A DNA stretch of 64,000 bases from Streptomyces sp. CBMA152 (GCF_014596475.1 NZ_MECJ01000007.1:62001-126000); one strand, 5' to 3'. Counted from the stretch's first letter, positions 44,339 to 53,279 are shown. Made by a program: numbers and translations. Notes: generated from the letters alone by a model not told the origin.

Positions 44339-44649
44339 GCGAGGCACTCCCGGGATTCGCGGCCGTGGCGGTACAGGCGAACGTGGCGTACAGCAGAACA
44401 GAACGCTGGGCAGAGCAGGACACAAGACGAGCACGCAGGTGCGCGGGGACCATGGTTCCGAATGCCCGCTCCTGATGCAAGGGCAGATGCACGTGCACGC
44501 GCCGGACCCGTCCCACCCCGTGGTGATTCTTGCTCATTTCTTCCCGAGGCCGATTTCCGAGCTTGACCATTTCCGTAATCGATTGAGTACGGGGTGAAGC
44601 GTTTTGGTGGCAGACTGCCGTGCACCGTCGGTTGGGGAGGGACAGCGAA
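44339..44649. promoter_or_regulatory. Divergent control region of the WhiJ-like cluster
   Basis: A 311-base region lies between the ATPase gene (minus) and the HTH gene (plus). It contains TGCACGTGCA at 44488-44497, identical to the palindrome upstream of the DUF397 gene. The plus-strand start is preceded by GGGGAGGGA. An AT-richer patch at 44525-44610 probably holds the HTH gene promoter. Confidence 0.5.
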
Positions 44650-45513
44650 GTGACCGCAGGAGAGTCGAGCGGGTCGGTGGTCCGGCGCATTCTGCTGGGA
44701 TCACAGCTCAGGCGCCTGCGCGAGTCCCGGGGCATCACCCGTGAGGCCGCCGGGTATTCGATCAGGGCGTCCGAGTCGAAGATCAGTCGTATGGAGTTGG
44801 GGCGGGTGAGCTTCAAGGCAAGGGATGTCGAAGACCTGCTGACGCTCTACGGGGTCACCGACGACGCCGAGCGCGCGTCGCTCCTGGGGCTGGCCAAAGA
44901 GGCCAACATCGCGGGCTGGTGGCACAGTTACGGCGATGTGCTGCCCGGCTGGTTCCAGACGTACATCGGTCTGGAGGGGGCGGCCTCGCTCATCCGGATC
45001 TATGAAGTGCAGTTCGTGCACGGCCTGTTGCAGACCGAGGCGTACGCGCACGCCGTCGTCAAGCGCGGGATGCCGAACGGGTCGCACGCGGAGATCGAGC
45101 GCCGCGTCGCGCTGCGCCTGGAGCGGCAGAAGGCCCTGGTCTCCGAGCGCGCCCCGAAGTTCCACGCGGTGCTCGACGAGGCCGCGCTGCGCCGCCCGTA
45201 CGGCGAACGGGACGTGATGCGCGGCCAGTTGAAGCACCTCATCGAGGTGTCCGAGCAGCCGAACGTGACCCTCCAGGTCATGCCGTTCAGCTTTGGCGGC
45301 CACGCGGGCGAGAGCGGGGCGTTCACCTTGCTGCGCTTCCCCGAGTCGGACCTCTCCGACATCGTGTACCTGGAGCAGCTCACCAGCTCGCTCTACCTGG
45401 ACAAGCCCGAGGAGGTCGCCCAGTACGAAAGGGCGATGGAACGCCTCCAGAAGGACAGCCCGGGACCGGAGGAGAGCCGCGATCTTCTCCGTGGACTACT
45501 CCAACTCATCTGA
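44650..45513 (+). CDS. XRE-family HTH regulator with DUF5753
   Basis: This 287-residue protein has an N-terminal helix-turn-helix (QLRRLRESRGITREAAGYSIRASESKISRMELGR, about residues 19-52) and a C-terminal DUF5753 domain with WWHSYGDVLPGWFQTYIGLE and the PNVTLQVMPF strand. WhiJ-type regulators have this structure and repress differentiation genes until relieved by the paired DUF397 protein. GTG 44650 has GGAGGGA nine bases upstream. Its natural targets may be the TGCACGTGCA sites nearby. Confidence 0.9.
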   Translation: MTAGESSGSVVRRILLGSQLRRLRESRGITREAAGYSIRASESKISRMELGRVSFKARDVEDLLTLYGVTDDAERASLLGLAKEANIAGWWHSYGDVLPGWFQTYIGLEGAASLIRIYEVQFVHGLLQTEAYAHAVVKRGMPNGSHAEIERRVALRLERQKALVSERAPKFHAVLDEAALRRPYGERDVMRGQLKHLIEVSEQPNVTLQVMPFSFGGHAGESGAFTLLRFPESDLSDIVYLEQLTSSLYLDKPEEVAQYERAMERLQKDSPGPEESRDLLRGLLQLI

Positions 45514-45567
45514 TACGTCAGTACGATGACGTCACATCAGGGTTGTGCACCAGAAGCGGGGGACACA

Positions 45568-45627
45568 GTGGACGCGACGACGAACACGTTCGCGACGGAC
45601 ACGGTGGCGGCGCAGTGGCAGCAGTAA
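45568..45627 (+). CDS. Possible 19-residue leader ORF upstream of the aldehyde dehydrogenase
   Basis: GTG at 45568 follows GGGGGA at five bases and opens VDATTNTFATDTVAAQWQQ, which ends in TAA eight bases before the dehydrogenase ATG. It may be a leader peptide or couple translation. There is no homology evidence. Confidence 0.3.
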   Translation: MDATTNTFATDTVAAQWQQ

Positions 45628-45635
45628 GGGATGGC

Positions 45636-47093
45636 ATGTCCTTCTTCACCGACCTGGCCCACCAGTACATCGACGGCGAGTGGCGCACCGGCAGTGGGTC
45701 CTGGGACATCATCGACTTCGATCCGTACAACGGGGAGAAGCTCGCCGCCATCACGGTCGCCACGGTGGAAGAGGTCGACCAGGCGTATCGCGCGGCCGAG
45801 CGGGCCCAGACCGGCTGGGGCGAGACCAACCCCTACAGCCGAAGACTGGTCTTCGAGCGCGCCCTGCGGATCACCGAGGAACGCGAGTCCGAGATCGTCG
45901 AGGCCATCGTCACCGAACTGGGCGGCACCCGCCTCAAGGCCGGTTACGAGGTGCACCTCGCCAAGGAGTTCCTGCGCGAGGCGATACAGCTGGCGATACG
46001 CCCCGAGGGCCGCATCCTGCCCTCCCCGGTCGACGGCAAGGAGAACCGCGTCTACCGGCTGCCGGTCGGCGTCGTCGGGGTGATAAGCCCCTTCAACTTC
46101 CCGTTCCTGGTGACGATGAAGTCGGTCGCACCGGCCCTCGCGCTCGGCAACGCCGTCGTCATCAAGCCGAACCAGAACGCGCCCGTGGTCGGCGGCGGGC
46201 TCATAGCCAAGATCTTCGAGGACGCGGGTCTGCCCGCCGGGCTGCTGAACGTGCTGGTCACCGATATCGCCGAGATCGGCGACGCGCTGATAGAGCACCC
46301 GGTGCCCAAGGTGATCTCGTTCGCGGGCTCCGACCGCACCGGCCGCCATGTGGCCGCCGTCGCGGGCAGCCACTTCAAGCGGGCGATCCTCGAACTCAGC
46401 GGTAACAGCGCGCTGGTGGTCCTTGAGGACGCGGACATCGACTACGCGGTCGAGGCGGCGGTTTTCAGCCGATTCGTGTACCAGGGTCAGGTCTGTATGG
46501 CCGCCAACCGGGTGCTGGTGGACCGCAGCATCGAGCAGAAGTTCACCGAGAAGTTCGTCGCGCGCGTGCTGGCCCTCAAGACCGGCGACCCGTCCGACCC
46601 GGCGACCGACATCGGCCCGGTGATCAACAACTTCCAGGCGGACGCGCTGACTTCACTGGTCGACCAGGCCGTCGCCGAGGGCGCCACCGCGCTCGTACGG
46701 GGCCGCACGCGCGGCAACCTCGTCGAGCCGACCGTCCTGACGGGCCTGCCCGACGACTCCCCGCTGCTGCGCCAGGAGATCTTCGGCCCGGTGGTGCTGC
46801 TGCTCTCCTTCGACGGCGAGGAGGAGGCGGTACGGATGGCCAACGACAGCCCGTACGGACTGAGCGGCGCCGTCCACACCGCGAACGTGGAGCGCGGCGT
46901 GCGGTTCGCGAAGCGGATCGTCACCGGGATGATCCACGTCAACGACTCGACGATCCAGGACGAGCCGCTGGTGTCGTTCGGGGGCGAGAAGTACTCGGGC
47001 CTCGGCCGGCTGAACGGCGACTCGACGATCGAGGCGTTCACCACCCAGAAGTGGATCTCGGTCCAGCACGGCAGGAGCCGCTTCCCGTTCTGA
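45636..47093 (+). CDS. Aldehyde dehydrogenase family protein
   Basis: This 485-residue NAD(P)-dependent aldehyde dehydrogenase has VISPFNFPFLVTMKSVAPALALGNAVVIKP for cofactor binding, general base Glu253 in ELSGNSALVV (the usual ELGGN has Ser for one Gly) and nucleophile Cys287 in GQVCMAANR. EIFGPVV and the C-terminal GEKYSGLGRLNG are intact. The profile is nearest to benzaldehyde/vanillin dehydrogenase-type enzymes, but the substrate is not certain. ATG 45636 has AAGGGA; the small upstream ORF is described separately. Confidence 0.93.
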   Translation: MSFFTDLAHQYIDGEWRTGSGSWDIIDFDPYNGEKLAAITVATVEEVDQAYRAAERAQTGWGETNPYSRRLVFERALRITEERESEIVEAIVTELGGTRLKAGYEVHLAKEFLREAIQLAIRPEGRILPSPVDGKENRVYRLPVGVVGVISPFNFPFLVTMKSVAPALALGNAVVIKPNQNAPVVGGGLIAKIFEDAGLPAGLLNVLVTDIAEIGDALIEHPVPKVISFAGSDRTGRHVAAVAGSHFKRAILELSGNSALVVLEDADIDYAVEAAVFSRFVYQGQVCMAANRVLVDRSIEQKFTEKFVARVLALKTGDPSDPATDIGPVINNFQADALTSLVDQAVAEGATALVRGRTRGNLVEPTVLTGLPDDSPLLRQEIFGPVVLLLSFDGEEEAVRMANDSPYGLSGAVHTANVERGVRFAKRIVTGMIHVNDSTIQDEPLVSFGGEKYSGLGRLNGDSTIEAFTTQKWISVQHGRSRFPF

Positions 47094-47271
47094 GGACGGG
47101 TCCCGGCTGTCCGGCGAACGCGGCGGCTGTGCGGGCGAACCCGGCGGCTGTGCAGCGGACAGTTCCGCAGTCGCACGCGGTTCGCCGCCCGTCTAGGACG
47201 GAACCTGACCTCATTGGTCCCTAACGTGGTGTTCACCAGCACGGCAGGAACCCTGGAAGGGCGTACGGATC

Positions 47272-47808
47272 ATGGTCACTCACGTTCCCTCTGAGCAGTC
47301 CGGTGACGAGCGCGGCGCGCTGCTCGCCTTCGTCGAGGCCCAGCGCGGCGGTCTGCGCCGCGTGGTGCTCGGCCTCACCGAGGAGCAGGCCGCCAGCCGC
47401 CCGAGCGCCAGCGAGCTGTCGCTCTCCGGGCTGCTCAAGCACGTCGCCGAGGTGGAGCTCAACTGGCTGCGGCTGGCGCAGCAGCGGCCGAACGAGAAGC
47501 AGCGCACGATGGAGACCTGGGGCGACAGCTTCCGGCTCGTCGAGGGCGAGTCGATCCCGCAGACGCTGGCCTTCTGGGACGAGGTCGCGGCGGAGACCAC
47601 GGAGTTCATCCGATCGGTGCCGTCCCTGGACGACACCTTCCCGCTGCCCGAGGCGCCGTGGTTCCCGAAGGACACGTCCGTCTCGATGCGGTGGCTCATG
47701 CTGCATCTGATCGAGGAGATCGCCCGGCACGCCGGGCACGCGGACATCATCCGCGAGTCGCTGGACGGCAAGACGGCGTTCGAGCTGGTCGCGGAGGCGG
47801 GTGCCTGA
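47272..47808 (+). CDS. DinB-family (DUF664) protein
   Basis: This 178-residue four-helix protein has the DinB/DUF664 metal-binding histidines visible as LLKHVAEVELNW (His near residue 61) and HLIEEIARHAGHAD near residue 150. DinB-fold proteins include mycothiol- and bacillithiol-dependent transferases, so a thiol transferase role is plausible but not proved. ATG 47272 lies 12 bases after GGAAGG. It is followed by a PadR regulator gene 34 bases on. Confidence 0.87.
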   Translation: MVTHVPSEQSGDERGALLAFVEAQRGGLRRVVLGLTEEQAASRPSASELSLSGLLKHVAEVELNWLRLAQQRPNEKQRTMETWGDSFRLVEGESIPQTLAFWDEVAAETTEFIRSVPSLDDTFPLPEAPWFPKDTSVSMRWLMLHLIEEIARHAGHADIIRESLDGKTAFELVAEAGA

Positions 47809-47830
47809 CCGTCCGGGGGGCCGGGCGCCC

Positions 47831-47836
47831 TAGGGT
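47831..47836 (+). promoter_or_regulatory. Leaderless -10 element of the PadR gene
   Basis: TAGGGT is followed by six bases and the ATG at 47843. Confidence 0.6.
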
Positions 47837-47842
47837 GGTCGT

Positions 47843-48460
47843 ATGTCAGCGATCCGCCTCCTCGTACTCGGTGCGGTCCGCCAGCACGGGCGGGCGCACG
47901 GGTACCAGGTCCGCAACGACCTGGAGTACTGGGGCGCCCATGAGTGGTCCAACGCCAAGCCCGGTTCGATCTACCACGCGCTGAAGCACATGGCGAAGCA
48001 GGGCGTGCTGCACGCCCACGAGATCGCGCCGAGCCCGGCGGGCGGCCCGCCCCGCACCGAGTACGAACTCACCGACGCCGGCCGCGAGGAGTTCCTGAAC
48101 CTTCTGCGCACGGCGCTCACGTCGTACGACCAGAAGATGGACCTCCTGTCGGCCGCGATCGGCTTCATGGTCGACCTCCCACGCGCCGAGGTGGTGACCC
48201 TGCTGCGCGCCCGCCTGGAGAAACTGGAGGCTTGGCGCACCTCGGTGACCGAGTACTACACCCCGACGGAAGGCCCCCAGTCCCTGGGCCACATCGGCGA
48301 GATCATGAACATGTGGGTCCACTCGTCAGACGCGGACGCGGAATGGACGAGGGGCCTGATCGCCCGCATCGAGGCGGGCGCGTACGTGTTCGCGGGGGAG
48401 GGGGAGCCGTTCGTGGGTGTGCTGGAGGAGGGGGAGGAGAACCCGTACGCGGTCCCTTAG
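47843..48460 (+). CDS. PadR-family transcriptional regulator
   Basis: This 205-residue protein has an N-terminal PadR winged helix (LLVLGAVRQHGRAHGYQVRNDL, then KPGSIYHALKHMAKQGVL and a PRTEYELTDAGREEF wing) and a C-terminal helical Vir_act_alpha_C-like domain. PadR regulators repress stress or drug-export genes and are relieved by small molecules. It appears leaderless, so it can be expressed separately from the DinB gene. Its stop codon merges with the core of repeat copy E (the G of TAG is the first base of the core). Confidence 0.9.
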   Translation: MSAIRLLVLGAVRQHGRAHGYQVRNDLEYWGAHEWSNAKPGSIYHALKHMAKQGVLHAHEIAPSPAGGPPRTEYELTDAGREEFLNLLRTALTSYDQKMDLLSAAIGFMVDLPRAEVVTLLRARLEKLEAWRTSVTEYYTPTEGPQSLGHIGEIMNMWVHSSDADAEWTRGLIARIEAGAYVFAGEGEPFVGVLEEGEENPYAVP

Positions 48461-48503
48461 GGGCGCGGGGAACTGCGCGACAAGCCCCCACCGGCCCGCA
48501 GAC
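48457..48503 (+). repeat. Dispersed intergenic repeat, copy E
   Basis: The core is at 48460-48479, beginning inside the PadR stop codon, with a full arm CAAGCCCCCACCGGCCCGCA after it. Confidence 0.9.
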
Positions 48504-48517
48504 AACAGCGCACCCAA

Positions 48518-48564
48518 TAAGGGGCGCGGGGAACTGCGCGACCAGCCACGCACGGCCTGCGGCC
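48518..48564 (+). repeat. Dispersed intergenic repeat, copy F
   Basis: The core is at 48521-48540, 61 bases after copy E in tandem, ending 26 bases before the glutamate decarboxylase stop on the other strand. Confidence 0.9.
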
Positions 48565-48589
48565 AAGCGACGCACCCCGCACGACGCGC

Positions 48590-50020
48590 TCAGTGATGGA
48601 ACGCAGTGGCCACCGAAGAATCCCGGTCCAGAGGGCCGGTCTGCCGCCGCAGCTCGGGCAGGAGCCGATCCAGGTCCTCGACCAGCATCGCCGCAAGGTC
48701 CGACGAGAACCCGTTGCGGCACACGACCCGCAACACGGACAGATCCTCCCGGTTCGCCGGGAACGTATACGCGGGCACCAACCACCCCCGCTCCCGCAAC
48801 CGACGCGACACGTCGAACACGTCGTACCGCTTGACCTCCGCGGCCGTGGTGAACGCGAACACCGGCAACTCATCGCCCCGCGTGAGAAGTTCGAAGTCCC
48901 CCAGCGCCTCCACCCCCGCCGCCAACGTCCGCGCGACGTCCCGCGTGGTCTGCTGCACCGCCCGGAACCCCTCCCGCCCCAGCCGCAGGAACGTGTAGTA
49001 CTGCGCGACCACCTGCGCCCCCGGCCGCGAGAAGTTCAGCGCGAACGTGGGCATGTCGCCGCCCAGATAGTTCACCCGGAACACCAGCTCCTCCGGGAGC
49101 TCCGCCGCCGAGCGCCACAGCGCCCAGCCCACGCCGGGGTACACCAGGCCGTACTTGTGCCCCGACGTGTTGATCGACGAGACCCTGGGCAGCCGGAAGT
49201 CCCACACCAGGTCCTCGTCCAGGAAGGGCGCCACCATCGCCCCGGACGCGCCGTCCACATGGACCGGCACGTCCAACCCCGTACGCTCCTGCAACGCGTC
49301 GAGCGCCGCGCAGAGTTCCCCGATCGGCTCGTACGATCCGTCAAAGGTCGAGCCGAGCACCCCGACCACACCGATCGTGTTCTCGTCGCAGAGCTCGGCC
49401 GCGGCCTGCGGGTCGAGGTGGAAGCGGCTGCCCTCCATGGGGACCTGGCGCGCCTCGACCTCCCAGAAGGCGCAGAACTTCTCCCAGCAGACCTGGACGT
49501 TGACGCCCATCACCAGGTTGGGACGGGCGTCCTTGCCCGGGTAGCGGTCCGCGTTCTTCTTCGCCCAGCGCCGCTTCAGCGCCATCCCGGCCAGCATGCA
49601 CGCCTCACTCGACCCCGTCGTCGAGCAGCCGACCGCCCCGGCCGGGTCCGGCGCGTGCCACAGATCCGCGAGCATGGCCACGCACCGCCGCTCCAGCTCG
49701 GCCGTACGCGGGTACTCGTCCTTGTCGATCATGTTCTTGTCGCGGCACTCCGCCATCAGCACCGTGGCCTGCGGCTCCATCCACGTGGTGACGAAAGTGG
49801 CCAGATTCAGCCGGGAGTTGCCGTCCAGCATCAGTTCGTCGTGGACGATCTGGTACGCCGTCGACGGCACCATCGGCCGGTCCGGCAGCCGGTGCCGGGG
49901 CGGCGCGGACGTCATGGAGCCGACCGGGTCGGCGTCCCCGAAGAACGGGTTGAGGGCGAGCCGCCCGCCCTCCTTCTCGTGCTCCTGGTCCTTGTCACTG
50001 CCGCCCCGGTGCAACGCCAT
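48590..50020 (-). CDS. gadB: Glutamate decarboxylase
   Basis: This 476-residue PLP-dependent group II decarboxylase converts glutamate to gamma-aminobutyrate. The cofactor lysine is residue 289 in SINTSGHKYGLVYPG. VHVDGASGAMVAPF supplies the PLP Asp, and GCSTTGSSEACMLAGMALKRRW the phosphate-binding loop. Length and profile match bacterial GadB. It may help in acid stress or nitrogen turnover; no glutamate/GABA antiporter gene is adjacent. ATG 50020 follows GGGAGGA. Confidence 0.95.
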   Translation of the reverse strand: MALHRGGSDKDQEHEKEGGRLALNPFFGDADPVGSMTSAPPRHRLPDRPMVPSTAYQIVHDELMLDGNSRLNLATFVTTWMEPQATVLMAECRDKNMIDKDEYPRTAELERRCVAMLADLWHAPDPAGAVGCSTTGSSEACMLAGMALKRRWAKKNADRYPGKDARPNLVMGVNVQVCWEKFCAFWEVEARQVPMEGSRFHLDPQAAAELCDENTIGVVGVLGSTFDGSYEPIGELCAALDALQERTGLDVPVHVDGASGAMVAPFLDEDLVWDFRLPRVSSINTSGHKYGLVYPGVGWALWRSAAELPEELVFRVNYLGGDMPTFALNFSRPGAQVVAQYYTFLRLGREGFRAVQQTTRDVARTLAAGVEALGDFELLTRGDELPVFAFTTAAEVKRYDVFDVSRRLRERGWLVPAYTFPANREDLSVLRVVCRNGFSSDLAAMLVEDLDRLLPELRRQTGPLDRDSSVATAFHH

Positions 50021-50070
50021 GGGTGCCGATCCTCCCTCTCGCTTCGGATGCGCTCGGACGGGATCCGGCC

Positions 50071-50436
50071 TCAGAGCTTCGTGATCACCACGGCCGTCCC
50101 GTAGGCGCAGACCTCCGTGCCCACGTCGGCCGCCTCCGTGACGTCGAACCGCATCATGAGGACCGCGTTCGCCCCACGCGCGCGTGCCTGCTCCACCAGC
50201 CGCTCCATGGCCTGGTTACGGGTCTGCACGAGGGTCTTGGTCAGCCCCTTCAGCTCACCGCCGATCATCGACTTCAGGCCGGCCCCGATCTGGCTGCCGA
50301 TGTGCCGGGAGCGCACGGTCAGACCGAAGACCTCGCCGATGACCTGCTGTACCTGATAGCCGGGTACGTCGTTCGTGGTCACGACCAGTACGTCGGACTG
50401 CGCACCCTGCCCGCCGCCGAAATCCTCGATGCCCAT
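50071..50436 (-). CDS. YbjQ (UPF0145) family protein
   Basis: This 121-residue protein is typical of the YbjQ/DUF74 family: VLVVTTNDVPGYQVQQVIGEVFGLTVRSRHIGSQI, then GANAVLMMRFDVTEA and TEVCAYGTAVVI. The family forms pentamers and has no settled function; the older name is heavy-metal-binding domain protein. ATG 50436 follows AGGAGGAAG. It is upstream of and in line with gadB (50 bases apart) and may be co-transcribed. Confidence 0.9.
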   Translation of the reverse strand: MGIEDFGGGQGAQSDVLVVTTNDVPGYQVQQVIGEVFGLTVRSRHIGSQIGAGLKSMIGGELKGLTKTLVQTRNQAMERLVEQARARGANAVLMMRFDVTEAADVGTEVCAYGTAVVITKL

Positions 50437-50621
50437 CGCGTCTTCCTCCTGGGGTCCTGCTTGAGATCCTGGGACACAGCTTTGTACCGGTCCGAGCACG
50501 GCGCATCCCCAGGCACACTCCGGAACCTGGATTGAGCCGAACGCGTTGATAACTTTGGCCCGTCAACACGCGCTTACGCACCTGTTCGCCTCCCTACCCC
50601 TCACCCAGGAGCCCGGAACCC

Positions 50622-51323
50622 GTGACCAACCTCGCACTCGGTCCGAGCTGGCTGGACCCCGACCAGTTGCTTTCGTCCTTCGGGCTGGCCGGTCTGCTGG
50701 TGATCGTCTTCGCCGAGTCCGGCCTGCTCATCGGCTTCTTCCTGCCGGGCGACTCGCTGCTCTTCACCACCGGCCTGCTGGTCACCACGGGCAAGATCAG
50801 CACCCCGCTGTGGCTGGTGTGCCTGCTGGTGGTGGCCGCGGCCGTGGTCGGCGACCAGGTGGGCTATCTGTTCGGCCGCAAGGTCGGCCCGTCCCTGTTC
50901 AACCGGCCGGACTCCAAGCTGTTCAAGCAGGAGAACGTGGAGAAGGCCCACGAGTTCTTCGAGAAGTACGGCCCGAAGTCGCTGGTCCTGGCCCGCTTCG
51001 TGCCGATCGTGCGGACGTTCACGCCGATCATCGCGGGCGTGAGTCGGATGAACTACCGCTCCTTCATCACGTTCAACGTGATCGGCGGCGCGATGTGGGG
51101 CGCGGGTGTGACCCTGCTCGGTGCGGCGCTGGGCAACGTCGAGTTCGTGCACAAGAACATCGAGCTGATGCTGGTGGCGATCGTGCTCGTCTCGGTGGTC
51201 CCGATCGGGATCGAGTTCCTTCGGGCGCGGGGCAAGGCGAAGAAGGCGGGTCCGGGTACGCCGTCCCCGTCGGAGATGTCCCAGCCCCGCCCGCCGCAGC
51301 GCAGGCGCCACGCGAAGCGCTGA
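50622..51323 (+). CDS. DedA-family membrane protein
   Basis: This 233-residue protein has five to six hydrophobic segments with the DedA/SNARE-associated core: ESGLLIGFFLPGDSLLF, GDQVGYLFGRKVG, and ARFVPIVRTFTPIIAGVSRMNYRSF. DedA proteins help recycle undecaprenyl phosphate or phospholipids across the membrane. GTG 50622 follows AGGAGCCC. The C-terminal tail is Lys/Arg/Pro-rich and cytoplasmic. Confidence 0.93.
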   Translation: MTNLALGPSWLDPDQLLSSFGLAGLLVIVFAESGLLIGFFLPGDSLLFTTGLLVTTGKISTPLWLVCLLVVAAAVVGDQVGYLFGRKVGPSLFNRPDSKLFKQENVEKAHEFFEKYGPKSLVLARFVPIVRTFTPIIAGVSRMNYRSFITFNVIGGAMWGAGVTLLGAALGNVEFVHKNIELMLVAIVLVSVVPIGIEFLRARGKAKKAGPGTPSPSEMSQPRPPQRRRHAKR

Positions 51324-51388
51324 CGCAGCCCCCACCCCGCCCCTTCCCTAAACCCTCCGGGGGTGGGTGGGGGTGGAGGTGGTTTCTC

Positions 51389-51422
51389 GGGGGCTACGCC
51401 CCCGGGCCCCGTTCGCGGGGCC
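51389..51422 (+). terminator. Tandem hairpins after dedA, one with a TTCG tetraloop
   Basis: GGGGGC-TAC-GCCCCC (51389-51403) is followed by GGCCCCG-TTCG-CGGGGCC (51405-51422), the latter closed by the very stable UUCG loop. More small GC stems follow to 51480. The gap 51324-51635 holds no gene; its other features are repeat copies G and H. Confidence 0.65.
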
Positions 51423-51512
51423 TGCGGCCCCTGCACCCCGCTCGGGGCTCCGTCCCGGGCCCCGGCTGGGGTGGGTGGGTAAGCGGGGCTGCGCCCCTGC
51501 GCCCCGCTTCGG

Positions 51513-51557
51513 GTGCGGATCGTGCTGGGTTGCTCGCGCAGTTCCCCGCGCCCCTAA
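51513..51557 (-). repeat. Dispersed intergenic repeat, copy G
   Basis: The core is on the minus strand at 51535-51554, facing copy H. Confidence 0.9.
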
Positions 51558-51579
51558 AGGGGGGCCCGAAGGGCCCATC

Positions 51580-51625
51580 AAGGGGCGCGGGGAACTGCGC
51601 GGCCAGCCCCCACCGGGCCGCAGAC
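51580..51625 (+). repeat. Dispersed intergenic repeat, copy H
   Basis: The core is at 51582-51601 on the plus strand. Copies G and H form a head-to-head pair with a GGGGGCCC-GAA-GGGCCC spacer and together can fold into one long hairpin at the 3' end of the exporter gene. Confidence 0.9.
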
Positions 51626-51635
51626 GAACAACCGG

Positions 51636-53279
51636 TCAGAACCCTCGCGTCCGCTTGGCCGCCTTGCGGGCCTCCACGCCCGGGGCCTTCAGGAACATTC
51701 GGGACATCTCGCTGCCGAGATTCACCCCGATCGCGATCGCCATCGCCAGCGCCGCCGCCTTGGCGATACTGGCGAGGCCCTGATCCCGATGGTTCTGGGC
51801 GATCGCGAGGACGCCGAAGTACGTCGCGGAACCGGGCAGCAACGGCCCGATCGCCGCGGTCACGTACGGCAGCGCCGACGTGTTCCGAATGCGCGCGATC
51901 AACTGCCCGAACAGGCCGACCAGACCGGCGGCGACAGCCGTGGCCATGATCGGCGACCCCTTCGCGGTGACCGCGATCGACGCGTAGATCACCCACGCGA
52001 TCCCGCCGTTCACCGTCGCGATCCACACGGTGGATCGTTCCTGCTGGAGCAGTACGGCGAAGGTCAGGCACAGCACCATCGACGCGAGCGTCTGCACGAT
52101 CGGCCGCTCGATGGGGCTCAGGGCGCCTTCGGGGTTCAGCTTGGCGTCGACCTGGAGCCCCCCGTACAACACGGTGAGCACGCCGATCACGATCGCCACG
52201 AAGAAGTACCCGACCTCCAGGAGGCGGGCCGAGGCGGTGATGTAGAAGCCGGTCAGGCCGTCCTGCACGGCGGCCACCAGCGCCCGTCCGGGGATCAGCG
52301 CGAACAGGCCACCGGTGATCACCGCCGACGGCCGTAGGTCCCAGCCGAGCAGGCTGAGCGCCACACCCATCGCGGCGGGCGGCATCGCCGCCACCACGAA
52401 CTGGTAGAACTCCGGCAGCCCGCGCGCCGCGCACAGCCAGGCCAGCCGGTCGCCGAGGATCGCACCCGCCGCCGCCACCAGGAACACCGTCACGCCACCG
52501 CCGACCAGCACCGAAGCCGCCCCGGCGAGGCCGCCCGCGGCGAGGGTGAGGAGCCAGCCGGGGTACGGGTGCCGGTTGCGGCGGATCTCCGCGAGCCGGC
52601 GGTAGGCCTCTTCGAGCGTGACGTCGTGGTCGTCGCTGGTCATGTCCGTGACGAGCCGGTGCACGGCCGCGAGCCGCGTGTAGTCGGTGCCCCGGCGGCG
52701 TACCGTCCGGTTCGCCGTGACCGGGTCCTCCACCAGCGACGGCTGATGGGTGATCGACAGCAGGGTGAAGGTCACCGTCGGCTCGCAGCGGTCCAGACCG
52801 TACGAACGGCAGATCGCGAACATCGCCGCCTCGACGTCCTCCGCGCCCTCGCCACCCGCGAGCAGCAACTCGCCGATACGCAGCGTCAGGTCGAGCACGC
52901 GCGGCACGGCGGGCCCGGAGTCGTCGGAGCGCTGGGCCGACTCGGGCACCGGCCGCTCGCCCACCGGCATCCGCAGCATGGTGCGCATCCGGTCCTGCCA
53001 GGGCGCGTCCTTGGAGAGCCGCACCAGTGGCAGCCCGGCGGTGGTGATCAGCGCGGGCGGCGCCTCGCGGGCCGAGTAGGTGCTCGGGCGCGCGAAGGCG
53101 GAGGCGGGCTGCTCGACGACGGGCTCGGGCTCCGGGACACCGGCCGGCAGGGCGAACTCGGAGGTCGGCGCGTCCTCCTCCGGCGGTCCGGGCTGCTCCA
53201 CCCCCTCGGGGGCCGAGAAAGCGCTGCGCGCCTCGTCGGACGACGGCTTCCGGTCCTCCGCGGCCTGCTGCTCAGCCAC
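51636..53279 (-). CDS. ThrE-type threonine/serine exporter family protein
   Basis: This 547-residue protein has a low-complexity N-terminal region (about residues 1-115) then the DUF1212 domain (LTLRIGELLLAGGEGAEDVEAAM; VTFTLLSITHQPS) and about ten membrane helices ending in a DUF3815-like half (ITAAIGPLLPGSATYFGVL). Both halves of ThrE are fused in one chain, as in Corynebacterium ThrE. It probably exports threonine, serine or related small amino acids. I chose GTG 53279 because GGAGGGAGG lies six bases upstream; the frame open to 53366 is longer but lacks such a site. Confidence 0.88.
   Translation of the reverse strand: MAEQQAAEDRKPSSDEARSAFSAPEGVEQPGPPEEDAPTSEFALPAGVPEPEPVVEQPASAFARPSTYSAREAPPALITTAGLPLVRLSKDAPWQDRMRTMLRMPVGERPVPESAQRSDDSGPAVPRVLDLTLRIGELLLAGGEGAEDVEAAMFAICRSYGLDRCEPTVTFTLLSITHQPSLVEDPVTANRTVRRRGTDYTRLAAVHRLVTDMTSDDHDVTLEEAYRRLAEIRRNRHPYPGWLLTLAAGGLAGAASVLVGGGVTVFLVAAAGAILGDRLAWLCAARGLPEFYQFVVAAMPPAAMGVALSLLGWDLRPSAVITGGLFALIPGRALVAAVQDGLTGFYITASARLLEVGYFFVAIVIGVLTVLYGGLQVDAKLNPEGALSPIERPIVQTLASMVLCLTFAVLLQQERSTVWIATVNGGIAWVIYASIAVTAKGSPIMATAVAAGLVGLFGQLIARIRNTSALPYVTAAIGPLLPGSATYFGVLAIAQNHRDQGLASIAKAAALAMAIAIGVNLGSEMSRMFLKAPGVEARKAAKRTRGF

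Noticed and set aside
47094..47271. GCGGCGGCTGTGC-type direct repeats as a control element
   Set aside because: Only two imperfect copies are seen and nothing ties them to a promoter.
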